From Nyssa sinensis (lineage: Eukaryota > Streptophyta > Magnoliopsida > Cornales > Nyssaceae): a stretch of DNA of 64,000 nt. The notes below the pieces were generated by a model that saw only the letters and a program-made list of their open reading frames with translations, made no database searches and was not told the origin of the DNA. The stretch is from NCBI GenBank assembly GCA_008638375.1, contig CM018031.1, positions 8,023,062-8,087,061 of the forward strand, in the 5' to 3' direction. Below are positions 39,126-51,132 of the stretch, in pieces (position 1 is the stretch's first letter; the number at the start of each line of letters is the position of its first letter). Made by a program: the position numbers and the translations under genes.

Positions 39126-39764
39126 TGCTAGGGCTAGGGGGTTCCGGTTATCCAGCCACGCAATCGAAAATTACAGTTGATGGGATCAATCCGGGTTATC
39201 CCAATTGTGAATAAGGCCTAGCAATGACTATTTGAATTTATTTTGTGCAATGGCTCATTGTATATGTAAGAGCACATGAATGGATTTAATAAATATTTTT
39301 TAAAATTTTATATACCATAGTATTGGATAAATTTGTTGGAGAAAGTTTGGGGGTAAGATTGATCAACCCTGACCTCATTTAAGTTCATCAAACACTTCTG
39401 TTGAAGGAAGAGTATGACAATATTGTAAATTTCAAGTTGCAAACCCTTAGTTGAACTTTCCATCTAATCTTGATACTCTAATGAAAGTAGAATAAATATT
39501 CATTATCATGGTGTAATGCATCTGAGCTAATCAATACTTATCATGAGTTAAAAGATGCAGCATGACTCAGCACATTTTGTTCCCGTGTCAAGCATTTATT
39601 TGCTTGACTGAAAAAAAATATAATGTAGTTGAGAGAATAATATTAGTCCATTACATATAAAACAACAGTCACATGGTTTGTTTTTACTTGCCCCAAAAAA
39701 AACATAATAAGCCACACATTTAAGGCTTTAACTAATGATACAAAGGCACACCCACTAGGTAGCA

Positions 39765-40383
39765 TTAGAAATCATAATTATAAGCATCAGGGTTTTCCAA
39801 GATGTAGGTCTCAACATCCTTGAACATTCCCACTGCATATTCTTTACAGTTCTTGATTTGCTCTTCTGTGATTTGGGCATCACCTTTGGTGTAATATTTG
39901 CTACTGTTCTTCCATATGCATCCTCCTCCATCAGGGGGAGCCTCGATTTTGATCTCAAAGGAGATGGATTCCACTGCTTCCATCAAAATATCACCTTCAA
40001 TTATGCTGTAACTGTAGATGAAATTCTCTCTGTCAATCCCATCAACCCGCTGCTTTAAACTCTTGACTTGGCTGTCTGTAATCAACAAAAAAAATACTTA
40101 AATTATTTTTTCAATTGAGTATATTAAAATTAACTTTGCTTGTATCGCGCTTAATCTCATATCATTATATAGTTGATTTCAAACTTGGAAGAAGGAAGAA
40201 GATTATAGAAACTAGCCTTCGCCAAAATGAACTAGTGTAACGGTACCAACACCTCCTTGTCCTTCAATGAATTCAACATTTGTAACAGCATGTTGCAAGA
40301 TGTCAGCATCATGAGCAAAGGCCTTGAACATCTTTGCAGGAGGAGCTGAGGAGGATCTCCATATCATATGTTATGACAGCCAT
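39765..40383 (-). pseudogene. PR-10 copy 10, type A pseudogene
   Basis: Exon 1 (40383-40217) is 167 nt instead of 184. Two bases are missing near codon 11, which shifts the frame to a stop after about 21 residues. A further 15 nt are missing where NLIPK normally follows DAD. The intron (40216-40076) starts GC instead of GT. Exon 2 (40075-39765) is open and still looks like PR-10, with GGGCIWKNSSKYYTKG replacing the usual GGSICKN stretch and a C-terminal extension to DAYNYDF. A TATA box is at 40479-40472 and the shared promoter block at 40531-40560. Clearly broken in exon 1; transcription is possible but unknown. Confidence 0.9.
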
Positions 40384-41933
40384 GATGTCTTTGGTGTTTG
40401 AGGATCCTAAGAAAAATTGAAGAATGGATGATTTGGGTTTGCTGCCTTAGGTTGCTAGAGAGTTTTGGTGGTATTTATAGATTTATGTTTGAGGTACCTA
40501 TATATTCTAGGTAATCCGATAATTTAAACCCAATATTCAGAGCACTCCATCAGAGACTGATCCATTATTTCAAGATCTTGACCTGTTCGATCCATTAATT
40601 TATTCTGCAACTTGTATGGTCTAATGTAAAAGTTGTGTTCAGTGTTCATAGACATTGATCAAGATGGTCCAAAATGGATAGTTTTGGGACTTGGAGTTGC
40701 AACTTGAAGACAGTTAAAGTAGCAGCCATTATTTAAATAAGAAAACCTTTGAGGACTTTCTTTGTGAAATGCAGCCTTCTGCATAGCCATCATTACATAA
40801 AATTTTTGGACTTTCACATAGGAAATTAGCAGAATTTTAAGTGAAATATACTTATATGGGTTCTGACAGAATTTTACGTTAGTTGTCAGCTACGTAACGC
40901 AACCTCCTCCAGTGTGATTAATTTTCTAATTATTGGCATAATGCAAATCATCCTCAATAAGAATTCCCCTGTTCCCAATGCTTGTCTGCCGTTTAAGGAT
41001 AACTCAGCAAATTTGAAAATGAGAGTTGGCTGTCACTTTTGGGAACGGCTATCTGAGTTAGGAATGGGCATATATATACTGCAGATGCGCATATGATCAT
41101 TTTGCAGTACAGTTTTTCGCACACAGAGTTTACTGTTTAGTCCTCACTTGTGCTTGGAACTTGGAAGTCATCTGAATTTACGGATGGGAACTGTCCACTC
41201 GACCAAAATTAAGAAAAAGTATGCATGATGAGAAATATAGCCTGCTCTATTCATATGGTTATTTTGGCTTCTATCTGGTCAAATCCAATACTAGCAGAAA
41301 AACATTGTTTGAGTTTGCTTTTTATGTTCAGCCCAAAAGGACATCTTTCATTTCTGATTTTATTTATTTTTTAAATGACATCTCTTTCTGTTTAAATGAT
41401 CTTGCAGTGGAATGAACCTCTTTCACATGATGGGTTTGTTTGGATCTTTCTGAAAACTTCTGAGGTTAGATATTGATTTTAAATTGGTTTCTTCGTGCCA
41501 TAAAGGCAGAAATTCCTTCATGAATTTCACTGAAACTGCTGAACTATTGTATGTCAATGTTTAATTAAGCTGAAATATATTGAATCTAGCATGGCATCAT
41601 TAGCCTTGAGGCAGAATGGGATAGAATAGAGACCCTTTTTTTGAAGCTCAATTTGAAATTCCCTTTATTAAATTTTCCTTGATGTTCATCATAAGTAATT
41701 TCTGGGACAAATGGATATGAGCCTGAACTAATCAAATTTTACTTTTTGCATAAAATTTAACCAAAAAAGCACATATACTTCGAAGTGATCAACATCTCAA
41801 GCAGAACCTTCCACTGAACGTATGGAGTCTTTATTATTGGACCAAATAATTGGATGAAACAGAAGGAAAAAAAAAAAGAAAAGAAGTGAAGCCATGTAGA
41901 CTCATATTGGGCTAGTGAATAGAATAAGACACG
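40384..41933. other. Spacer between copies 10 and 11
   Basis: The first 180 bp is the copy 10 promoter. Beyond that I recognise nothing. Reading frames of 60-64 codons here show no family resemblance. Confidence 0.5.
40531..40560 (-). promoter_or_regulatory. Conserved PR-10 promoter block (copy 10)
   Basis: Contains CAATATTCAGAGCACTCCAT. On the gene strand this is the ATGGAGTGCTCTGAA block found about 50-60 bp before the TATA box in copies 10-16 and 18. It lies upstream of the TATA box at 40479-40472. Confidence 0.6.
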
Positions 41934-42549
41934 TTAAACATAGACATGAGGATTTTCCAGGAGGTAAGCTTCAACAACCTTGTACAGTCCCATAGCTTTA
42001 TCTTTGCCTTCCTTAATATCCTCTTCTTTGAGCTCAACATCAGCCTTAGTATGATACTGGCTAGTCATCTTGCAAATGGAACCACCGTCACTGGAAGCCT
42101 CAAATTTCACCTCATATACTATTGATTCAAGCTTGTCACCTAGCACATCACCTTCAATCAATGTGTACTTGCACAAAAGGTTCTCAGTGTCTAGTGCATT
42201 GATCTTGTGCTTTAAGTACTTGAAATGACCACCTGCAATGTCAAACCAAATTAAACATTAGTTCATTCTATACATACATACATACATACATACTATATAT
42301 ATATATATGAATAGTTAGGGAAAAGCTTATTTTATGATACTAATTAGTTTAGGAGTTTATTAACCTTCTGGGAAGTTGGTCTGCTTGATACTCCCAGCAC
42401 CACCATCTCCTTCAATAAACTCGAACGCTCTTTATGGATTGGGGCACCAGCTTGGGGATGAGGTTGTGTGAATCAACAATCAAAGCCTTGAACATCTTAG
42501 CTGGAGCAACTGGAGTTGTGAACTCTTGAGTAAAACAGGTGACACCCAT
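41934..42549 (-). pseudogene. PR-10 copy 11, type B pseudogene (single frameshift)
   Basis: Exon 1 (42549-42365) is 185 nt, one more than normal. An extra base near 42423 turns SIKSIEFIEGDGG into SIKSVRVY and a stop at 42414-42412, so the product would be about 45 residues. Exon 2 (42232-41934) is open for its full 299 nt, beginning GHFKYLKHKINALD and ending NPHVYV, and keeps E97, C115, E149 and Y151. The intron is 132 bp with normal GT and AG. A TATA box is at 42665-42658 and the shared promoter block near 42725-42755. It is head-to-head with copy 12, 704 bp apart. One base separates it from an open gene, so recent decay or a sequence error are both possible. Confidence 0.85.
42282..42308. 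repeat. CATA/TA microsatellite in the copy 11 intron
   Basis: A short run of CATA units passing into AT repeats within the intron of copy 11. Confidence 0.7.
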
Positions 42550-43253
42550 CTCTGCTTTAGAGAACAAGAAAGTGGTTTTTGGAAATATTAAAGGAGAATG
42601 AATTGGCTTTGCTGTAGAAAGAACTGAGTTTGGTGAAATGATGAAGAGCAATGGAGGTATTTATAGATTTTGATATGAGGTACCTTTCCCTGCACTTTGG
42701 AGTGTACCCCTACAATTCAATTTCATTGTTCACAGCACTCCATTTTAGACCGATGATTTCATTCCTAGATTAAAAGGAAAAACAATTGCTTCCAAAAATG
42801 AGCTCTGGTATATTTTAGGGATGGTCATATTTGCTTCTAGAAGTAATTCTAACCTTGAAAAAAAAACACAAAAAGACGGCTGGCATTCATGTTTCACATG
42901 GAGCATTTGATTTTTCATTTTATTGTTTTTAATAATGAGGCATCTAGGTAATGTTCTACACAAAAAAAAGTGCCAAAGAAACAGGTTGGTGCCATGTCCC
43001 ACAATTTAAGAGAAAAAACAAGTATCAGACTGGTCAAAATCTAGAACCAATGTGTGTCTCTGTCTACTATGGAGTGCTCTGAATGTTGAATTTAAATTAT
43101 AAGCTTGCACACTGAAACTACGTCAAATGTAAATCTATAAATACCAACGCAAGCTCTTCACCATCTACACAACTCACAAAAGTTTAGCATCAAAGCAAAT
43201 TCATTCTTCTTCACTTCCTCCCAAGTTCCCTTTTATTTGCTTGTGAAGTGAAA
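42550..43253. promoter_or_regulatory. Shared head-to-head promoter region, copies 11 and 12
   Basis: 704 bp between divergent start codons. TATA boxes face outward at 42665-42658 and 43136-43143. Each side carries the conserved block: CAGCACTCCAT near 42731 for copy 11, and TGGAGTGCTCTGAATGTTGA at about 43070-43089 for copy 12. The copy 12 side also has GGTCAA (43032-43037), which on the other strand is the W-box TTGACC bound by WRKY factors. The W-box role is family knowledge; actual binding is inferred. Confidence 0.6.
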
Positions 43254-43837
43254 ATGGGTGTCACCTGTTTTACCCAAGAGTTTGCTACTCCTGTTGCTCC
43301 GACTAAGATGTTTAAGGCTTTGATTGTTGACTCACACAACCTCATCCCCAAGTTGGTGCCGCAGTCCATAAAGAGCATTGAGTTTGTTGAAGGAGATGGT
43401 GGTGCTGGAAGCATCAAACAGACCAACTTCCCTGAAGGTTAGACTCATTAATTAAGATTAACTCCCTACAAATTGTCACCATATATATACAGCAACTGTG
43501 TATACTGAGCTATTGTTTAATTCTGTTTCATATGTCAGGTGGTCACTTCAAGTACTTGAAGCACAAGATTGATGCCCTTGACACTGATAACCTTGTATGC
43601 AAGTACAGCTTGATCGAAGGTGATGTGCTAGGTGACAAACTTGAGTCCATTGTTTATCAGGTCAAATTTGAGGCCTCAGGCAACGGTGGAAGCATTTGCA
43701 AGATGACAAGTGAGTATCATACTAAAGGTAATGTTGAGCTCAAGGAGGAGGATATTAAAGAAGGCAAGGACAAGGCCATGGGAATGTACAAGGTTGTTGA
43801 AGCCTACCTGCTCGCAAATCCTGATGTCTATGCCTAA
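43254..43837 (+). CDS. PR-10 copy 12, type B (intact)
   Basis: Complete 160-aa PR-10 gene. Exon 1 is 43254-43437 and exon 2 is 43539-43837, with a 101-bp GT-AG intron. Type B marks are the start MGVTCFTQEFATPVAP, DSHNLIPKLVPQSIKS, the canonical loop GDGGAGSIK, the junction EG-GHFKYLKH and the end NPDVYA. Position 6 is Phe where type A has Tyr. Cysteines lie at 5, 82 and 115. Y84, E97, E149 and Y151 are kept. A TATA box is at 43136-43143, a promoter block and W-box lie upstream, and an AATAAA signal is at 43918. I chose the ATG at 43254 over the in-frame GTG six bases earlier because it gives the family's MGV start. Confidence 0.95.
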
Positions 43838-46133
43838 TTTGTCTGAGTTGAGTCCTTGTCCTGTATGAGATTTTATGGCGTCTAGTTTTCTATTCTTTGC
43901 ATTCAATGTGTTGTCCAATAAAAAAGGATCCTGTTACTGTGATCTGTCATCCAAAAAATGTTCACATGAATTATTATAATTTTAAAATATCAATGCGAGT
44001 GAGAGTAATTTTTTCCCGAACAATAAACTGTGATTTACTGATGTGCCGGGACTGACAATTTGGGAATGAAAAACTTCAAATACAATCTGTCATATTTGGT
44101 GTATATCTCATGAATTGATGGGATTTTTCCTGTAAAAAGAATGTTCGGATATCAACAGAATGAAAACATTTGAATTTATCAAAATTTATAGGTTCAAATA
44201 GAGCCTTTACAAGAAATCAAAATTTTAAATACAAAGCTAATTGCTGTCTTTTACATAATTCATGCACTGATTACCATAGTGATGACTCTGTATTCTGCAG
44301 GAGAAATGAGATTTTCACAACTTCCATAAGCTATGCAAACTATGACAAGGGTTCCTTATACATCACACTATCAATGCACTTAACTATCCACATTCCAAAT
44401 AGATTTTTCACTCTCTCTGCCATTTAGATTATAGGATGAAGGATGCAAATCAGAGAAGCTTAGCAGCATCCAGCAAAAGGTTTGAGAGCCCAACTTCTCC
44501 ATGATTTTGAAATTGTGAAGGCCCTCATGCCATTGTAACAAAAAAATCAAGTCCCTAAATTAATGGGGACTGCCATCAAAAGAAGGGTTTGATTAAATCC
44601 TAGATTGAATATTGTCAAGAACCCAGAAATAACCTGTTGAAAAACCCATTGCCTGTTTAATGTCTCCTCTGAGTGCGCTCTCATTAGCTTGTCATGGGTT
44701 TGTGTGGTTCCATTTCTTGACCCCATGTTCTGATGGTGGTCTTATGGGGGCTTGCTTAAAACGTTTTATCTTCAACATCATAGTTGAAAATTAATCAGTG
44801 CATTACTTGAACTGCCTCCAGTTTTAACTAATATCAATTCCAAGGCTGCAATTCTAAGCAATTGACCTCTTCCAGTTGAAGTTTTTCAAGCCCCTTTACA
44901 CCGATATGCAATACTGTGACAGCCAGTTCTCCGACTAACAAAGAAATATAGAGGCTAGTTTGACATGGAAAACTATAGTGCAATTACTCAATCAGGACTT
45001 GGGAGGTAATTTATTTCAGTCATCCCATCATACAGCTAAAAAGGGGTACTGGTAATAGCCCCACATGTTTGACCCAAAGCCAATAATGGGGATGGGCCCA
45101 TCTTCAAGTGCGGGTGATATGCCAGATGATCTGTTCCACATGATAATGAGATGCGGAAAAAAATATATTCCAATTAATTAAAAATCTATTTTATACATCA
45201 AAGTTGACTACCGACCTAGTTCTGGCATTAGATTCCTTGGATACTAGAGATTTGGTAATAAGGCCAAACAGAGTCTATTAGACTATTTCAATCCAACAGA
45301 GAAGTTAGGGACTCAATTACTGCACCACTTTAGACTTTAGACATTCAATTCAATCACAAATCATGCATGTCAAGTGCAGCAGAGAGAGGAAACTTTTGTT
45401 GCCTTGACTTTTGTTAGTAAGCTAGATACTTGCCACACGGCTTTGCCTCTTTTGGATTTAGTTCAGAAAATATGTTATATTCAAGCCCACCCTTAATAAA
45501 CACCTTAAAATCTTAGTCACCTTAAAACCTAAAGATGTGGGATTGGGATACTACGGCCATAGAATTGGATACATTTGTTGGACAAAATTAAGGAGGTGAG
45601 ATTGATCAACTTTGTGACCCTATTTAAGTTCATCAAACACTTCTATTGTAAAAGCTCCATTGATGAATTTAAAATAAGCACATGAGGTGCCAACTTGATG
45701 GCTTCCTTTCTTTCTTTGTCATGTTTAAGAAGGATTTTAAATATGGGTTTCGGGGTTCAACCAATGCAAATCCTTAACTGAACTTTTCCAGCTAATCTTC
45801 TTACTCTGTTGAAAGTGTTAATGTAGAGAGAATTATGTTAGTCCATTATGTTTTAGAACAAGAGTCACGTGACTCATGATTTCAGCAAAACACTACCGAC
45901 CCTTTTATGAAAGATTTGAGTTGCTTATGAAAGTGAAATTTTCATTGCCACATTCAACCTTACAGTTAACTTAAAACAATTGTATTTTTTTAATAGAGAA
46001 AAATAGTCGCACATGGACACTTCAATTAAATCCAACAACACAAGCAACTAAACTTGAAACAGAATAATAAAACCAAACCAGCATTAAAAGCCACAATCAC
46101 AATATTATATCTCAATGTAGACACTAGGCAGTA
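43838..46133. other. Spacer between copies 12 and 13
   Basis: No gene is seen. The first 700 bp is the type-B 3' flank, related to 48231-48960, 51718-52267 and 53724-54480. About 44630-44697 is inverted relative to 54563-54632. From about 45060 to 45830 it matches 38800-39560 downstream of copy 10. Confidence 0.55.
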
Positions 46134-46822
46134 TTAGTTATAGGCATCAGGATTTGCCAAGAGGTAGGCCTCAACTGCCTTGAATATTCCTGTGGCCTTT
46201 TCTTTACCACCTTTGATTTGCTCCTCTGTGATGTGGGCATCACCTTGGGTGTGATATTTGCTACTGTTCTTGCAGATGGATCCTCCATCAGGGGTTGCCT
46301 CAATTTTGATCTCGTAGGAGATGGATTCAAATTTGCCCATCAAAGCATCACCTTCGATTATGCTGTAACTATAGGTGAAATTCTCTTTGTCAATCCCATC
46401 AACTCGGTGCTTTACACTCTTAAATTGGCTGCCTGCAAATCATTAAATCAACAAAAGAGAATAGTTAATAAATTTTTTTTCATAACAATGTTATACATAA
46501 TAAGTTTCCCATCATTTTCTGGTCCCTAGACCTTATGTGATCCAGAGTTCCATTAGTTTGTATCAAAGAGACAAAAAATGGAGTGAAATTTTTGTGGGCA
46601 ATGCTATTAAGAGACCCTGCACATATACAGGAACTAACCTTCGCCGAAAGTGATCAGCTTGATGCTTCCAGCCCCTCCATCTCCTTCAATGATTTCAACA
46701 CTTTTAATAGCCTGTGGCAAGATCTTGGGAATGAGATTGTCAGAATCAAGGACAAAGGCCTTGAACATCTTTGCCTGAGGGATTGAGGAAGTAATCTCTA
46801 AATCATATGTGATGACACCCAT
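46134..46822 (-). CDS. PR-10 copy 13, type A (intact)
   Basis: Complete 160-aa PR-10 gene. Exon 1 is 46822-46639 and exon 2 is 46432-46134, with a 206-bp intron. It starts [20 protein letters not shown], has the canonical loop [28 protein letters not shown] in the signature region, [16 protein letters not shown] and the end NPDAYN. Y84, E97, E149 and Y151 are kept. It is the only intact type-A gene among type-B neighbours and stands head-to-head with copy 14. Its promoter has the block used by type B (46991-47030) and a poor TATA-like box (TCTAAATA, 46946-46939). It is the intact sister of copy 10. Confidence 0.95.
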
Positions 46823-47662
46823 TATGTCTTTGGACTTTGAGAAGCAAGATAATGATTCAAAGAAAAATTAGAGGATGATCTAGCTTTGCTGCTGAACTGA
46901 AGGTTGTTGAGTTGCTTGAATGGTGAAGAGCTCTGGTGGTATTTAGAGATTTATATTTGAGGTACCTATGGTGTGTAAGACTATAACTTAAATCCAACAT
47001 TCAGAGCACTCCATCATAGACTGACCTCATTATCTCTAGATTTTGACTGGTTCAGTCCTCCATTTGTTTTCTAAGTTGTATGGCCTAGTATTCATATAAA
47101 CAATGTATCAGTGTAATATTGTAGACATGTTGGAGATAGTGGCCCTACCTTACCCTAATCTAGATGGTCCAAATTGGATAGTTTTCTGGCTACCCTTGGG
47201 TCTGCCAGCTTTGCATTCTCTCTCTCTGGGCCTTGTTGCTCTTACAAGATTACTTAACTGGGGTTACTTGTTTTATTAACAACAAATGAATAGGAAGACA
47301 TAATAAACCCCTATGTTCACCTGTCTGCAGTTTCAAAATCACTCAGATAGAAAATTTGAGAATCAGAGCTGGCTGTCATTTTGAAGATTAAAAAAAAATC
47401 TAATTAGAAAATGCCTAACAGAGGTTGGTACTATGTCCCACAATCAGACTGGTCAAATTCTAGAAAGCAGTGTGGGTCTACCATGGAGTGCTCTGAATGT
47501 TGAATTCAAATTATAAGCTTACACACCAAAGTATCTCAAATGTAAATCTATAAATACCAACCAAAGCTCTTCACCATCTACACAACTCAAACTTTTAGCA
47601 TCAAAGCAAATTCATTCTTCTCCAATTCCTCCTAAGTTCATCTTTCCACTTGTAAAGTAAAA
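46823..47662. promoter_or_regulatory. Shared head-to-head promoter region, copies 13 and 14
   Basis: 840 bp between divergent starts. The copy 13 side has TTCAGAGCACTCCATCATAG near 47000. The copy 14 side has GGTCAAATTC at 47451 (W-box on the reverse strand), CATGGAGTGCTCTGAATGTT at about 47482, and a TATA box at 47549-47556. The block is thus present twice in inverted orientation. Confidence 0.6.
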
Positions 47663-48230
47663 ATGGGTGTCACCTGTTTTACCCAAGAGTTCACCACTCC
47701 CATTCCTCCAGCTACGATGTTTAAGGCTCTGATTGTGGATTCACACAACCTCATCCCCAAGTTAGTTCCCCAGTCCATAAAGAGCATTGAGTTTATTGAA
47801 GGAGATGGTGGTGCTGGAAGCATCAAACAGACCAACTTCCCTGAAGGTTAGTCATAAGCTAAATTTCTAGACAATCATTGCAAATATTTGACAGTAAGCA
47901 AAATGAGCTCAATCTTAGTTTTATATGGCAGGTGGTCACTTCAAGTACTTGAAGCACAAGATTGATGCCCTTGACACAGAAAACCTTGTGTGCAAGTATA
48001 CTTTGATCGAAGGTGATGTGCTCGGTGACAAACTTGAATCAATTGTTTACGAGGTCAAATTTGAGAGCTCAGGCAATGGTGGAAGCATTTGCAAGATGAC
48101 CAGTGAGTATCATACTAAGAGCGATGTTGAGCTCAAGGAGGAGGATATCAAAGAAGGCAAGGACAAAGCCATGGGACTTTACAAGGTTGTTGAAGCCCAC
48201 CTGCTTGCAAACCCTGATGTCTATGCATAA
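47663..48230 (+). CDS. PR-10 copy 14, type B (intact)
   Basis: Complete 160-aa PR-10 gene. Exon 1 is 47663-47846 and exon 2 is 47932-48230, with an 85-bp intron, the shortest in the array. Distinctive residues are TPIPPATMF in exon 1 and KFESSGNGGSICK, TKSDVELKEEDIKEG and VVEAHLLANPDVYA in exon 2, so position 151 is His and not the usual Tyr. The loop is [14 protein letters not shown] box is at 47549-47556 and an AATAAA signal at 48306. Its intron and exon 2 are the closest match to the broken copy 17. Confidence 0.95.
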
Positions 48231-49656
48231 TGTGCCTCAGTCACTTGTCCTGTATGAGTTTACGTGGCATTTAGTTTTTCATTCCTTGCATTCATGGTAT
48301 TGGCTAATAAAAAGGGATCCTGTTGGTGTTAGTTATTGTGATCTGCTATTCAAGAGTGTTTTGCATGAAATTAATAAATAAAAACATCAGTGCATGTCAT
48401 AGTAATTTTTTTACCAAAATTATAAACCATGTGCCTTTTTACTAGCTGACGCCGACAATATGTGAATCAAAGACTTCAACTCAACTTGAAATACAATCAA
48501 TTTATATAAGTGTTTACTTGATCAAAAGTCTAGCCTAGTCACTATATCCCATGAAATACAGGCAACTTTTCTGTAAAGAGCTTGTTTATATATCAATAAA
48601 TTTGAAAGCATTTGAATTCATCAAAATTTATTGCCTTAGAATAGAGACATTACAAAAATTAAAACTATAAAAACAAAAATAGATGTTATTTCTTTTAAGG
48701 AATTTGCATACTGCTTTTGATAGTGGTGGCCCTGCATTCTGCTGGAGAATAACATTTTCATGACTTTCATGAGCTATGAAAATTATGATAAGGATTCCAT
48801 ACACATCAAACTATCAATGCACTTAACTATCCATATTCTGATCAAATTTTTCACTATCTCATCCAGTTAGACTATGATATGAATGATTTAAACAGAGCTA
48901 AGCTTAGCAGCATTCAGCAAAAGGAAAATGCAAGGCTCAAACAGTGATAAGCTTACCCATGTTTTTAACATTGTGAAGAAGGCCCTTGTGACATCGTAAC
49001 AAAAATGCTGAAAATACTAGTGTTTTCCAAGCACTGATTATAAGGACATAGCCATACTAAGAATTATATGGGCCAAATAATGAAGCATTGGTGCCTCATT
49101 TAGCAATCTAGTTTAAACATTGATTTTGAAGTCAATACAATCATGGATAAGTCTGTTTTCATTTGTGATCTTTGTCAATTGATCTCTTTCTATTTATTTC
49201 TTTATTAATTTTTTGGCTATATATTGGAACATGGTTGCCTACACATGGGACGCTGTTTGAAATCAATCTTGTACAATCTTGATTTACTGAACAAGTTGAA
49301 CCGACCATATGACCGTGATGATATGCCCTTGGTGATCTGTGATAAGCTCCAAGTGCCGTTCACGATAGAGTGGGGACTTTCATAAATAAGGTCCAACAAA
49401 TATTATTGATCCAATTCTGGATTCATTTGCCATTTTTACTTGGAGGATAACATATTTTTCTATTCGCATAAATTAACCAACAGGCACTATAACCAATATT
49501 ACAACATTAAACTTTTCAAATAAAACCTTTCAACATGATGACCAAGATGGAAATCCTTATTATTTAGAAAAAGGCTTGCATGACAAAGAACAAGGAATAA
49601 AGAAAAAAATAAAAATAAAAAATTGAAAGCCATACAATCTTATGTGGTATTATTGA
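48231..49656. other. Spacer between copies 14 and 15
   Basis: Type-B 3' flank to about 48960, then unrecognised AT-rich sequence. The part at about 49100-49440 is related to 54850-55020. No gene is supported. Confidence 0.5.
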
Positions 49657-50230
49657 CTAAGCATAGACATCAGGGTTTGCAAGAAGGTGTGCTTCAACAA
49701 CCTTGAACAATCCTATGGCTTTGTCTTTGCCTGCTTTGATATCATCTTCTTTGAGCTCAACGGCACCCTTGGTATGGTACTCGCTGGTCATCTTGCAAAC
49801 ACATCCGCCATCACTGGAAGCCTCAAATTTAACCTCATAAACAACTGATTCAAGCTCGGCACCTAGCACGTCACCTTCAATCAAACTGTACTTGCACATA
49901 AGGTTCTGAGTGTCAAGGGCATCAATCTTGTGCTTCAACTGCTTGAAGTGACTACCTGCAACATCAAACCAAATTCAATACGGGCTCAATTTACATTGCC
50001 AAATTTATAGCAACCACCACCAGGGAATGTATCTAGTAACACTAACCTTCAGAGAAGTTGGTTTGTTTAATGCTTCCAGCACCACCGTCTCCTTCAATGA
50101 ACTCGATGCTCTTAATAGATTGGGGCATCAGCTTGGGGATGAGGTTGTGTGAATCAACAATCAAAGCCTTGAACATCTTAGCTGGATCAACCGGAGTTGT
50201 GAACTCTTGGGTAAAAGAGGTGACACCCAT
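49657..50230 (-). CDS. PR-10 copy 15, type B (intact)
   Basis: Complete 160-aa PR-10 gene. Exon 1 is 50230-50047 and exon 2 is 49955-49657, with a 91-bp intron. It starts MGVTSFTQEFTTPVDPAKMF, with Ser at 5 where copies 11, 12, 14 and 16 have Cys. The junction reads EG-SHFKQLKH. The signature has SDGGCVCKMTSEYH, giving cysteines at both 113 and 115, and position 151 is His. The loop is GDGGAGSIK and E149 is kept. A TATA box is at 50356-50349 and the promoter block at 50401-50440. The frame stays open upstream of the ATG across the TATA box but has no ATG there, so the family MGV start is used. Closest to copy 18. Confidence 0.95.
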
Positions 50231-51132
50231 GTTTGCTTGAAGAGAAAAAAGATGAACTTTGTTGAATGTAGATAAGGAGGGAGATGGATTGGATTTTGAT
50301 GTAAGAGTGTTGAGAGTGTGTTTATGGATTGGTGAAGAGTATTGTTGGTATTTATAGATGTAGATACAAGGCACCTATTTGTGTGAAAGCCTATTTTTCA
50401 TATTCAATGTTCAGAGCATTCTATTATAGACTGACCCCAGTCTTTGATGATTAAGAAAATACTATCCATCTGGCAGGAACAATTTGATTCATACCATGAG
50501 CTATGTGGAGTGTTATATCTTTTTGATGTGATCAAAAAATATTATTAACTGCAATCCCTCAGAGAAAATCATAAAAAAAAAAAATGTTATTAGAATACAC
50601 TATGTTTCCATAAGAGAATGGTTGAGGAGAAATGCCGAGAATTAAAAATTAAAGTAATTTTTTTTATGGATGGCCATTCTAGAAGAAACTCTAATCTTGA
50701 AAAAGGAAAACAAAAGAAAAAGAATAATCAAAGGATTTTAGTAACAAAAAAAAAAAAAGGAGCAGTAGGATGGTATTCATGTTTCACATTGAGCATAAAA
50801 TAAAAAAATAAAAAATGTGAGGCATCCAGGTGATGTTCTGCACAAAAGAAAGCGACAATGACACTGGTTGGTACTATGTCCCACAACTTAAGAAAAAAAC
50901 AAGTATCAGACTGGTCAAAATCTAGAACCAATGTGTGTCTCTGTCTACTATGGAGTGCTCTGAATGTTGAATTTAAATAATACGCTTCCACACTGAAACT
51001 ACATCAAATGTAAATCTATAAATACCACCCCAAGCTCTCCGCCATCTACACAACTCAAAAAGTTTAGCATCAAAGCAAATTCACTCTTCTTCACTTCTTC
51101 CTAAGTTCTTTTTTTTTGGTTGTAAAGTAAAA
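50231..51132. promoter_or_regulatory. Shared head-to-head promoter region, copies 15 and 16
   Basis: 902 bp between divergent starts. The copy 15 block is TTCAGAGCATTCTATTATAG near 50410. The copy 16 side has CTGGTCAAAA near 50911 (W-box on the reverse strand), TGGAGTGCTCTGAATGTTGA at 50951-50970, and a TATA box at 51017-51024. The copy 16 half is nearly the same as the copy 12 promoter. Confidence 0.6.

Larger units (their letters stand above)
37495..39764. other. Spacer between copies 9 and 10
   Basis: No gene is seen. It includes a three-fold imperfect tandem repeat and a SINE-like stretch. From about 38800 it is related to 45060-45830, the 3' flank of copy 13, so copies 10 and 13 share an ancestral unit. 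Confidence 0.55.

Noticed and set aside
43211..43426. Frame beginning [12 protein letters not shown] opposite exon 1 of type-B copies
   Set aside because: Antisense shadow of exon 1, repeated with every type-B copy.
50042..50374. In-frame N-terminal extension of about 48 residues upstream of copy 15, and a similar one upstream of copy 18
   Set aside because: The extension has no ATG of its own and runs through the TATA box; the family start MGV fits the length of the other copies. Its similarity between the two genes reflects promoter homology.
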